From Erythroxylum novogranatense (Eukaryota > Streptophyta > Magnoliopsida > Malpighiales > Erythroxylaceae), in NCBI GenBank assembly GCA_029891385.1, contig CM057235.1:20825120-20889119 (forward strand): a stretch of DNA of 64,000 bases, in the 5' to 3' direction. The translations under genes and the position numbers were made by a program. Every line of letters starts with the position of its first letter. Position 1 is the stretch's first letter. The notes below the pieces were generated by a model. The model made no database searches. It was not told the origin of the DNA and saw only the letters and a program-made list of their open reading frames with translations. Shown here piece after piece: positions 22,469 through 33,933 of this stretch.

Positions 22469-25400
22469 TGTAACATCCCAACTCCCATAGGAAGGGTTAT
22501 TTTGGTAAATTGGGATGAGTTAGAAGTATTGCATTAGGTCTCGGCATGAACTCACAAAGATATAGCTTTTATGATTATGGATTTGGTTGCACATACACGA
22601 GTAAACATGCATTCATGATATTCCTGGCTTAGGTTTTAAATTGTGTTCTTTTGTTAAATTTATGGGACAATGGCTTTTGAAAAATTATTTGGAGTGCGCC
22701 ATTAAGTGTTTTATATTTTAAAGGATTTTTAGGAATTTTTCTGGATTTTTCCTGAGAAAATTTCCGGATCGAAAAATCGCCAATTAGCGAACCTACGATT
22801 TTCAGTGGCGAAAATTTCTACCCAATGGCACCGTAATATTGGGTATATTAGTTTAGAATTGTAATTGGGATCATTTGAGTTGATTGGGTTCATTTTGATC
22901 CGGATTATAATATATTATGTTGACTTTCCTTTAAAGCTTGGAACCTATCACATTTTGCCACCAAAACCATTATTTAATGTTTTTGTCTTCTTCTTTATCC
23001 CTCATCCACGAGTTCTCTTCTTGTTAGAGTTAAAACACATTAATTTTGGAAGACTTGATCTCCTCTCATCCTAAACCTTATTTTCCCCTTCCTCGGTGAA
23101 TTTCTTCTTTCTTCGTTGGTGGCTCCTTCTTACAAGATAGATTCTTGTTCTTTTGGCTTGCTCTTTCTTCCTTCTCTTGTAAAGCTAGCTTAAACCTTGA
23201 GAAGATGATGATATGCATGGTTGTGGTGATAGCCATAGGTTTTGGTAAAGGTTGAGAGGTGTGAGTGAACTTGAAGAAGTAAGGAATATCTAAAGCTTGA
23301 ACTTGTCTAAGGTAAGAAATATAGTTGTTTACATGCTTTTGGTAGGTAGAAGCATGCATGGAGACTATATATATATGAACTTGATCATCATAGGGGGTAG
23401 GTTTTAATGGGTGTAATTATGTGCTTGTGTATGGATGAATGAATGATGAATAAATGATTATAGTTTTCCTTAAATTTGATTGAGTTTGTTAGCTTAGATG
23501 AATGGAAAACCTTTAGGAAGATGAATTGTGTGGTTGCTGCCAATTATGTATAATTCTAGAAGTGTATGTTGAAATGAGCTTGTGGATGAATTAGAGGTAA
23601 AATTTGAGGCTTAGTGAAGTGTTATAGATGTTAGAAGTGAAAGGAGTTAGATTAATGTTGAATGCTGGAAATTGAGTTTTGAACCTATGGTACTGTTTTG
23701 ATCATAATTAATTGTGTAGAAATGCAAATGAGGTGAGGTTTGTGCCCAAGTAAACTTTGGGATGTTGGCTTCATTTTAGTGTGAAATAGGTGTTATTAAA
23801 TTATAATGTGAGAAGGTCGAAAATTGGCATGGAAAGTTTCTGTTTTGTTGGCTGTGAACAGTATCCGCAAATGTGTTTAATGAATTTTCTGATTTTTCTA
23901 AATTAATTGGTATGGAATTAGGAAAATGGTCTTCATGAAAGTTGTAGCCTATTGAATTAGCTTTCCATTGCCACTGATCTTGCTATTTTCGAGTTTTATG
24001 TTAGGAGATAGGACCTGATTACTGATGACTGTTTTCATGCATTGGCTGAAACCTAGCTGGATTGGCACATTTAGTGCACTTTTGGGTTTGGAGGAATTTT
24101 AGGAATTTTGTGATTTGATTTGGGGTTTGCATTGTACTGAAGAGTTTTAGATATCAGACTGATCTTGAACATGGTATATGGCTTCTAATTTTGGAGGTCA
24201 GATGTGGGAAATATGGAATTTCAAAATCTGAACCTACTTTGTGATGTTAAGTGTTGTTTAGGTCAGAAACTTGCATGACAGATTTGAAAATGTTAGAGGC
24301 TGAATTGGAGTTTGGTTATTTCAGGAAGAATTGAAGTTTGGGATTTTATCTTTTCAGGGATATAAAGCTCTGATTTTAATGACTTGTCTACAGGAGTTAT
24401 GTTAGTTATAAAGTTACTGCTCAAATTGCATAGTTTCAGGAACAGTAACATTGAGTGAATTAATTGACTTGTTTAGCAATGGAATCTGATTTTGGGTTGT
24501 TCATGAAAGTTGTAGAGGACATTGTGAACTGATTGAGCATATTTATGTGGTAATTTTAGCTGATTAATCAGTGAGTCCTCGCATTTGTGAGTTACTGTCC
24601 TATATCTATGAGTTTTGAGTAAGCAGTATCTTGGATGGGATTTTGACACCCTTAGAGGTTGAATTGATTTTATGGTCTTCTTGAGAGTTGTAGAGCTTTT
24701 CATAAGCTTTCCAATGAGGTATAGTGTGTATTTTTCTGATTTGTGTGCTAAAAGTTAGAGTAATTGGAAATTAAGATTGAAATCTGGAAAAAAAAAGCGA
24801 GGCGGTGGTGAAACGCCGCCTCGAGGGCGACGCTTGCCTCGCCTCGCGAGATTGAGAGGCTGGTCGCGAGGCGACGCCTCGCCTCGCGACAGTGAGGCGA
24901 TTTACCTCAGGGACGACGTCTCGCCCATGCAGGCGCCCGCGCTTCAATATATATATATATATAATTATTTTATTTTAATTATTATTTGTTATTAAAAGGT
25001 ACAATTGTTCTTTGTCAATTTCTTTTCCGTCCGACGTCCGATTGACCTGATTCTTGAGGCATCGGATTCAGAGAATATTTAATTTCATTTGGTGAGAATT
25101 TGGGAATTTTGGACGGAAATTGACGTGGCCCCCAATAATTGTTCTAGAATCATCGCTTTTGTTTAATTGGGGACCTATAGAGGTCCGAATTGCGCACCGT
25201 CGGCGCCTATAGTTTTCTAATTTTTAGACGGATTTTGTGGTGAGAAAATTTAGATTAGGCCGGAATGCCATGAACATGCATTATACACGCTTTAAGGATT
25301 CCATGTGCATTATTTGATCGCTTTAATTATACAATTTGGTAATGTGAATTTATTTCAATTGCTATAGAGGCTCGGTTGGACCGCTGCTCCACGGACGTTA

Positions 25401-26396
25401 TGAGACTTCCGGCATTAGCGCTGAAGTTATTAGGTGAGTAACCTAGTTGGTTCCTCAACCTTTATGTGTTTACTATTTTGCAACTATGCCATGGGGGATA
25501 ATGGAGGATTTATATGTGTTTGATTTGCTTGATTTCGGACCATAGGTGTCTGAAATATCTGAACTGTGATATAGAAGTGTTATGTATGAATTTCATGGGA
25601 TTGCCTATGAGTGTCTTATATGAATTTGGATCGATACGCTATTGATTTGGATATATTGACATATGCATTTCATGCATAACTAAGATGATCAAGAATTGGC
25701 GATTGTGACAGAAGCGTACCAACGAGAGCTTATAGCTCAACGTGATTGGGCCTCGAGCCCACAGTGATACAGAGCCTATGGCTCACCGAGTAATGCGCCC
25801 TTAATGGGACAATTTGCGCCAATACAACAATGTAATAAACCGAAAAGCGCCTCATATACATTTCATATGCATTTAAATTGGTTCCATTGATGATATGATA
25901 ATTACGTGGTATTATTGAATGTGATTTGGTGAAATAATTATGTGACTCGTGTATATGCATGAATTGGGTGAACCATCGATGATGGTTCTCACCGAGTTCG
26001 CAAACTCACCCAAAATTGCAAATTATTTTTCAGACCGAGACAGCTTGACTCATAGCTCGGATAGACTTTTCCCGCCGTGTAGATTGAGTTGGCAAGAGAA
26101 GTCATGGCACACGTGTCGGTCACCGTCACTTTTGGAGGGATGACCTAGTTAGCTTCTGTTTGATTTTCTTTTGGAGACTTGTATGTACACTTTCAGTTGT
26201 ATAAATTACTGCTTTGAGGATATGAAATGAGAAAGTTATGTCTTAAAAAAATTAGTGAATTCCATACTACTGCTTTATAATACATTGATGCCATGTGGAG
26301 TTGGTAGTTTGTTTGTAGCACACCCTTATCGTAGGGTGTGTATCGAAATGACCTACGGGCGTTCCGGTACATCTCCTATGGTAAGGGGGTGCTACA
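22469..26396 (+). repeat. 3' LTR of the Tekay-like element
   Basis: Length 3,928 bp, collinear with 13952-17883. The copies differ mostly by homopolymer length and by substitutions or indels at CTG, CCG and CGG words. Its GC-rich island is at about 24797-24945 and its splice-donor-like leader motif at 25433. Confidence 0.95.
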
Positions 26397-28260
26397 CTCG
26401 CCCTCACGAGGCTTGGAAAAGCACGACGTTGAAACTACATCAATTGAAGAAATAAACCTGAAGCAGAAACAGAAACTACTTCTTAACCATGAATATACCG
26501 AAGGTTGAATCAAAGTGGGTATCTTTGCATTATTGAATCATATTGTTATACAACATACATATTGCAATGATGAAAATAATGCACGCATATTTCGTTCTTT
26601 TCCTGCAGCCCAGCATCTTGAAGAAGCCCCTTTGAATGATTGAAGATAGCTCCTTCTTTGAACAACTTGTTCAGGAAGCATGTCGGTTGAAACTTTTGTC
26701 CAACACTTTGTGCATTGTTAACGTGCACTGTTCATGCAAGCTTCCAACACAAAGGAAAGTGCAGCCACTTCTGTATTCTCGATTTGTGATCTGTATATGT
26801 GATGCACCTCCAAAATTGTAGCACAAATCTCTCACAAATCAATGAACGTATGGTGAATGGTTTTGTGTATAATGAAAAATGAATGAAGCTTTACTGTTGA
26901 ATTCGAATGGAACAGTGCATTTTAGGTTTTTGCAACTTCTGAATGTGTAAATACTACTTCAACTACTCACTCCTCAGTGTACTAATTTACTTCTGGAAAC
27001 TCAATTAATTGACAAAACAAGACTAAGCAAAATGTCTGACAAATGAAAATGAGTATATTGGTGAGATGAGGTTTTATACGAAACTAGCTTCAGGATTTGA
27101 AAACAACAGAACATCAACTAATGCTTCTTTTCACTTTTCTATTAATCCACTTACTTACTACTGGAAATCAACGAAAAGACATAACAAGCAAATTGAAACT
27201 TGAATGGTGATGTTGTATTGAGTGTCTTCTGGTTTTTTTCATTACACATCCGAAAGTGAAAAGTGGAGCTTTATAATTAGCTCTTCCAAGTTATGATACA
27301 ATTTGATTATAACACTAAAAGATAAAGCCTTAAACTGATGAGTATAACTAGTCCGGTACATCCATTTCCTGATTTCGCTAAACACAAAATAACTCACTTT
27401 GTCTTTAGCATTACCAAAACTAGAATTGAAAAGGCTGAAACGTCATGCAATGGGGAACATTTTTTGAAAACCAGTAGACATAAAAAAATGCAAGGTATGA
27501 TGATCTGTAAACATATTGATCTGTCCATATCTTCACCAATTAATCCTAACAACATTCCTTAAGCGTTATTTTTGTTCATCATCATTAAACATCCAACTCG
27601 CGCTTCAATGCATCAAATTGCCCTGTTTGTTCTGTTTCCTTTTTCTTCTTAACTGTTACTTTAAATGGATGTTATGCAACCGAGAGTCTTGTTTCTGCAC
27701 TTCCCATTTTCTGTCCTCCTCTCTTTTTTTACTTCTTTCATTTGATCCGGAACTTCATTTCCTTGATCCATATATTGTTGAATTATGCTTAGGATCATCA
27801 ACTCCAATTTCTACTTGCATTTGAACCTAATCGGCATTTCCTTCAGCTTCTTCTTCTTCCTCACCTTCACTGTCATTGCTAACTTCTTGTGCTAATTTAA
27901 ACACTTCAACCTGCTGAAGACAACTCAATTCAACACATCGCTTAATCTCACATCCATTTGTTCAGCAATCCCCTACAAGACGATTCAATGGGAATAATCA
28001 TAACAAAAAGCAATAAAGTCAAATTAGGAGCAAAGAAACTGAAAAAGCCTCTGACTTTACAATAAATTAGGAGCCTTGAACATGCGTCAATTTGAAGAAG
28101 CAAGAACTTAGTAAGAGGCAATTCATTGCATTCAATACACGCAGCTTTCAATTCAAGTGCCGCCTTCTTATTTCTTCTCCAATGTTAGTATTCATAGTAT
28201 TAGTGCTTATTACCCAACGCAATTGCGCAAAAAATTAAAAGAAAAAGAAAAAGAAAATAC
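26397..28260. other. Spacer after the Tekay-like element; no supported gene
   Basis: It begins with the right half of the GC-rich palindromic target (CTCGCCCTCACGAGG). A plus-strand frame at about 26411-26509 reads EKHDVETTSIEEINLKQKQK and looks exon-like but was not recognised. A minus-strand acidic frame at about 27835-27950 ends SNDSEGEEEEEAEGNAD and a stop, and could be the tail of a gene. The rest is unassigned. Confidence 0.4.
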
Positions 28261-28405
28261 CTTGGAAGGATCAACCTTTTGGAAGTTTTTGACAACGGAG
28301 ATGACACGACCATTGACCTCTGATTTGTCCAAGAAGCAGCCTCGGACCTCGTCGGAGAAATGGAGAAAGGCGTCGCAGATAGTGTTGTTGTCAGAATGAG
28401 GGATT
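28261..28405 (-). pseudogene. Exon resembling mitochondrial acyl carrier protein
   Basis: On the minus strand this reads FLHFSDEVRGCFLDKSEVNG, then RVISVVKNFQKVDPSK, up to a GT donor (AAG/GTATTT) at 28261/28260. The KVDPSK block preceded by VISVVKNF is characteristic of plant mitochondrial acyl carrier proteins, which carry acyl chains for lipoate synthesis and associate with complex I. The exon would end just before the segment carrying the phosphopantetheine Ser (DSL motif). That next exon was searched for downstream (27900-28250) and not found, nor was a clear start. It is therefore treated as an isolated exon. Confidence is limited by the short match. Confidence 0.5.
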
Positions 28406-28449
28406 TCATGAAACGAACGACATATCTTGAACAATAATAATACAACTAA

Positions 28450-29590
28450 TAACTCAAATTTCATGAAATATCCAAAGGGAATTTGTCTTAATAATAATAC
28501 TAAACAAATACTAATACTAATAATAATAATCTTAACTGTTTTTTACTGTAATTATTTATCTATGGATTTATAATATTAATAATATTATAATAATAATAAG
28601 AGTAATTTACATAATAGTTATTATAAATTATATAATAATAAATAATAAATACTTTATATTTCTTTAATCATTCTTATTATTTTAATTGCTTTGAAATATG
28701 ATAAGTGTAATTTTCCTATAATTTGTTATCCTACAAATTATTGCAGGAAATATTAATACTTGTGCTAATTTTGTATTGGTTAGTATTATTCACCATTTTA
28801 TTATCGTTAAAATTTATTATGGTTACTTAATTATTCTTATTAATCTAATCGTAAAAATGGGTTGGTTATTATTATTCACCATTTTATTACTGTTAAAAAT
28901 TATTATGGTTATTTAATTATTCTTATTAATTTAACTATAAAAATGGGCTTTAATGATTAATTCTCTACTTGTTATTGATATTAAATATTAACACTAAATC
29001 CTGATTATTATTAATTTTTTCTTGATAATAATAAGGAAAATATGCTTATTTTTTGTTTTTCCTTATCATTAGATTTAATTTTAGAGGATTTGAAGAATTT
29101 TTATTATAAATTATATTATAATTAATAATAAAATGTTATCTTTCTTTAATCATTCTTATTATTTTAATTGTTTTCACATATGATAATATTAATAATAATT
29201 AAATAAATAATGCTATTATAACCATTTATATTATTATTAATTCTTATTATGCTTCTTTAATATTTTTATTAATTAAATTATTTTAAATTATGATAATTCA
29301 TAATTTTCTACTTACTATTATTCTTGTTATTATTTAATAAATGTAATATTAATTATATTATATAATATTATTAAATTCCTTATTTTAATAAATTTTGTTC
29401 TTAATAATAATAGAAATTAAAATAATTATTAAATGTAACAATCATAACGAATATAATAATAATAATAATTATTATTATTATCAATTTTATTATTAATAAG
29501 GAATTTACTAATAATAATAATAATAATAATAAATTTATTATTAATACTCATCATCAAACAAACAGAAGTGCAAATAAGACTTTAAAAAAT
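28450..29590. repeat. AT-rich dispersed repeat, inverted relative to 39538-40080
   Basis: Very AT-rich with ATT/TAA tracts. Parts, such as about 28720-28860, are reverse-complement matches of about 39660-39830, so this is a diverged copy of the same AT-rich repeat family. No coding signal. Confidence 0.6.
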
Positions 29591-29750
29591 ATATATGTTT
29601 GTTCTTAAGGGACTTGTACTGCAGTGGTATACTTAACGTTGAAATAAACAAACAGAAATATTATGCAAGGCATGCATATCAACAATATCGTGAAAATCAT
29701 TACGCAAATGAAGACTTGTTTGAGTCAAATGAAAGGAACAGAAGAAGCAT

Positions 29751-29890
29751 CTCGCGAGGGCGAGGGCTCGCCCTCGCGAGATTGGGAGAAATGACTCAAA
29801 CTCGAGAAGGCGAGGGCTCGCCCTCGCTAGATTGGGTGAAATGACTCAAACCCGCGAGGGCTAGCCCTGGCCCTCGCGAGACTGAGAGAA
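29751..29890. repeat. Three 50-bp tandem units, each headed by a ~30-bp GC palindrome
   Basis: Units at 29751-29800, 29801-29850 and 29851-29890 (partial). Each starts with a palindromic block of CTCGCGAG, GGCGAGGGCTCGCC and CTCGCGAG type, then ATTGGGAGAAATGACTCAAA. The block stands out as a GC island between two AT-rich tracts and shares an 18-bp word with the GC island in the Tekay-like LTR. Confidence 0.93.
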
Positions 29891-30135
29891 ACTTTTCTTT
29901 TTTATTTATTTTATTATTAAAATTAGTAGTATTTTTATTTTTTATTTTCTTTTTTATTTAATGGATTTATTTTCATTAAGTTTGTTTGCTTTTATTTATT
30001 TATATTAATAATATGTTATGAATAATAATAAACATTTTTAATAATAATAATAATGATAATCATAATAATAATATTAATAATGAAAATAAAAATAACGATA
30101 ATAATAATAACAATATTTAATATTAATAAGGAATT

Positions 30136-30192
<57 letters not shown>

Positions 30193-30235
30193 CATTATTA
30201 TTATTATAAGATTAAGAATAAGAAGAATAAGCATA

Positions 30236-30330
<95 letters not shown>

Positions 30331-30598
30331 GTAATAATAATAAAAAAGATTAATAAATTTATTAAAAGGAATTTAATGATAATGACAATAAATATAATAA
30401 TAATAACTATTTTAATAATAAAAATTTACATATTTACAATAATGGAAATAACAATAATTCATAAATAATAATAAACATGTTTTAAAATTAGTCGAAGATT
30501 ACATAAGAATGTATACAAAATTTGGCTTTAAAAATCCAAAGCGGGATTTCGTTTTGGCTTGAAAACGACGCCTGTGGGTGGGTCCCACAGCGCCTCTC
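29891..30598 (+). repeat. AT-rich tract and dispersed repeat copy B, cut by the LARD insertion
   Basis: Contains long pure TAA runs (30235-30330). From about 30347 it matches copy C (40200-40500), and 30475-30598 matches the GC-richer end seen at 12101-12326 (reverse) and 40405-40617. The match stops at the LTR start, 30599. Isoleucine/asparagine frames here are microsatellite artefacts. Confidence 0.8.
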
Positions 30599-33500
30599 TG
30601 TAACATCCTTGTCGCAAGAAGGGTATTATGGTAATCTGGACCGATCGATAGGGTCAGATCTTGTATTTACTGAATCGAGCATGCTCTTCGCCTCTAATTA
30701 TAGATGAACAGTTCTCGCATATGCATAGTCATTTATTCATAGTACATGCATTTATGATTTTGGTATTTCATTGTGAATTGGAATTGACCAATTGACCGGT
30801 ATGTGAATTGATCGACTTGTGAACCGATCGGCCCGACCGGAAATATGATTGAGTGAGAAATTAGGAGTTCTTGGGTTCAAATGACCGATAGAATCTGTTT
30901 GCAGTGATTGGAAATTTATAGAGGCTCATAGAAAATTTCGGGAAATTAGGAGAAATCGCCTTGACCGGAAATACTTAGGCGATCGATGATTGACTATATA
31001 ATCTCGAAAGAACTGTCCAATGGTGATGGAAAAATTAGGATTTTCTTGATAAGAAATAAATATATTGAGTCATTGAAATTTAGAGACCAAATTTGGGTGA
31101 TTTGGAGACCTATGCCTATAAATAGCTAGGTTTGGAAATTTTGGGGATTTCATCCCAAGTGAAGAACGCAGCTTCTTCTTTCTCCCTCCTCGGTGAGTCT
31201 TGATCCTTCCCATTGGTATGAGTTTTGATTGTTTTCTTCTTGGATCTTCTCCTTATGCAAAGCTAATTGATTTAGTGTGATTGATGAAGGTTGAGAAGGA
31301 TTTGGAGAGTGTTAATCGGTGATTGGGGAAGATTTTAGGTTTACGGAAGTTGTGGATCGATTCATTGATTGGTAGCTTTTATTGGCTTTAATGTTGTTAT
31401 TCTCGGTTATTTGAGCGCTTATGGCATTTATGGGGTTAGATTGAGTGGTTAGGGTGTTTAATGTAGGTTATTAATAGCTCAATGGCGGAAAATCGCTCGG
31501 AGAAGACGATCTGGTCTTCGCACGTCGCGACGAAACATAGAAGTGGTAGGGCTTCGTCGCGACGAATAAATTGAATTTAAATAAATGTGTTAGTCGCGCG
31601 CGAGCTTGTGTAGACGCGACGAGTGGAAAAATTGGTACGTCATGGCGAGCCTTTGGCGTCTTGTAATGCGAATCAAAGGGAGTGTTCGCCATGCGAACGA
31701 TTTATATGTCGCGCGAACGATTTATACGTCGCGCTTAACGATCATTGACGTCATGGCGAAGGACGTAGGTCGCGACGAGGATGGATTTTCTGATTGGATG
31801 ATTGCTGGGTTATTGGGCATATCTTTTGTTGTGGACCTCCAATTGAGGTAATTCCAGATTTGTTATGAAATAGGAAAAGAGGTCTACAACTGAGAATAAT
31901 TATGGGAACTAGATTTGATTTAAATGGTATTGAATTATAGAGATTAAGGTCAATTGTGATTCATAGTGTGACATAAGTGTCAAATTGAGACTATCGAAGT
32001 TTTAATTGGAGATTGCAATAGAGGTTTTGACCCAATGGATAGGAAATTGTTATAGGAAGTATGAATATAGGAAATTGGACCGGATCATAGGACTGGATCA
32101 ATTATTGTCGAGCAATTGAGTAAGAAAGTGGAATTGGGCTTAAGGTATCGAAATTGGGATTTAGCACCGGAAAATCGTGAACACGCATTGTACATCATTT
32201 GCACTGAGACATATGCATTACTGTACTGTTTTATTGGGCAATTAGTAATGGGTTGTACTTTACTGTTATAGTGGCGTTGTTGGATCATCGTTCCACGGAC
32301 ATTGCTGGGACTTCCAGGCAATAGCTCGGAAGTTACAGGTGAGTAACCTAGTTGGTTTCTCAAATTCTTGATTGTCTAAATGCTCACTGTATGAATTACT
32401 GAAATGAATGTGATTGAATTGTATGCTTTTCTTTGTCTTGAACGGAATTTACATGACATTTGTAAATTGCATGATTATTGAAATATACATGATCAAACTG
32501 TATGTTCTCACTGTATTGAACTGGACTACTGTATGACCACTGAAATGTATGAGTGAACTGAATTATTACTGAAAAGAGTACGATTGAAGTGTGTGCATTT
32601 ACTGTATTGAATTGGATTACTGAATGACACTGAGAACTGAACACTACTGGGCTTTTATAGCTACATTACTGAACCACTGAACACTGCATTGCATGCATAA
32701 ATGCATGATCAGTAATGGAATGTGACCCGAGTTGCGATTATTCTCGACCGCCTCGAGTCAGGGGAGTTGTCCTAACACCTTGATCTTGTCAAAAGAGCTT
32801 TAAGCTCGAATCATTCTTGAATTGAGGATGCCGCGGTAACACCCGCAAATACACGCCGCAATAACACCTGCAAACACCTACGGGTGGGGTGTGGGGTCCT
32901 ACAATTGGAAAGGGATTAGTGCATACCCAAAGGGCTCTCCTATCCCTACTGACGCGTGGAAAGTAGTGCATACCCAGAGGACTCTCCTACTTCCTAAGAC
33001 GCATTCACTGAACACTGACTGAGCACTTGGGCACAACACTGAATAACTGGAAAAGAGTCTCATATGCATTGCATGCTATATTGAATGTCTGAAATGACTG
33101 TATGATTTACGTGAATGGTGTGATATCTCACCGCAAATTATTGAGAATGAATGACCGAATTGTGGCAATGACTGATTGCATGTTGACATGATTTATCAGA
33201 AATCGCCGTGATATATCTATGATCGTGATGTGACATCAAATTGTTATGTATGATTACCATAGATCGTTAATAGACTCTCGTGAATCTGTGAGGCCATACC
33301 GTAATCTACGGTATGGTATCATAATTGGTTATCACCGTGAATTGTATATATCATCAGAATTTATTATTATAAATCTGTTATATAGTCTTTATACAATGTT
33401 ATACGATCACGTTAATTGACTACTCTTGTCTTTATGTTATAAGCGTCTGTAATGCATGATTTGAGTGAACCATCGATGATGGTTTCTCATTGAGTTCGCA

Positions 33501-33933
33501 AACTCACCCAACATTGCAACTATTTTTCGTGGATTGAAGAGTACCCGTCGAGACGAGCGGGAGTATGTCTCACATTGAGTCGGAGACTAGAGTCTGGATC
33601 GGTTAAACCGCATAAGTGTCTTTCCGAGTTGTGTGTGTAAATGAATAATTCGCATTTTCTACTAAATTGAACTGCTATTTTATAGGGCCCCAGAGTGATA
33701 ATTGTATAATCGAAATGTGATTCTTGAAATTGTGTTTGAGTGAATGTATTCGTTTTAAAGGGACCCAACTGTTTATTGAATTGTGCATTTTTGATTGATT
33801 CTAAAGCGTTAAATAAATTGTGTATTAAGTTTTGTACTGAAATTGACTGTTGTAGCCTACCATTCGCGTGTGGCGTGGACTCGGATATCACCCACGATAT
33901 CGGGTTCGAGTCCTGCGGGGTTGGGATGCTACA
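30599..33933 (+). repeat. 5' LTR of the LARD element
   Basis: Length 3,335 bp. It contains a TATA box (31117), a CG-rich palindromic island (about 31480-31790, GTCGCGACGA words), the shared leader block with AG/GTGAGTAACC (32338), tandem GTGATTGAATTG/ACTGAATG-like words (32400-32650), and the hairpin block at about 33466. Confidence 0.95.
31117..31125 (+). promoter_or_regulatory. TATA box of the LARD 5' LTR
   Basis: TATAAATAG, preserved in the 3' LTR at 36732-36740. It implies a transcription start near 31145-31155, giving a U3 of about 550 bp and a very long R-U5 of about 2.8 kb. Confidence 0.75.

Larger units (their letters stand above)
13952..26396 (+). mobile_element. Complete Tekay/Del-like chromovirus LTR retrotransposon (12.4 kb)
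   Basis: Both LTRs start TGTAACATCCC and end GGTGCTACA. They are flanked by a perfect 5-bp target duplication, CTCGC (13947-13951 and 26397-26401). The internal 4.59 kb holds, in order, gag, aspartic protease, reverse transcriptase, RNase H, integrase and a C-terminal chromodomain, the gene order of Ty3/gypsy chromoviruses. LTRs near 3.9 kb and an initiator-Met primer site fit the Tekay/Del group. No long open frame survives: gag-pol is broken by many single-base shifts. The LTR pair differs mainly in homopolymer lengths and at CTG/CCG sites, so the true insertion may be young and the frame better than it appears. Confidence 0.95.

Noticed and set aside
29751..29890. CRISPR-like regular repeats
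   Set aside because: Only three units, no unique spacers, palindromic GC heads in a plant nuclear context.
30016..30241. Overlapping open frames of poly-Ile/Asn on both strands
   Set aside because: Products of ATT/TAA microsatellites; no protein character.
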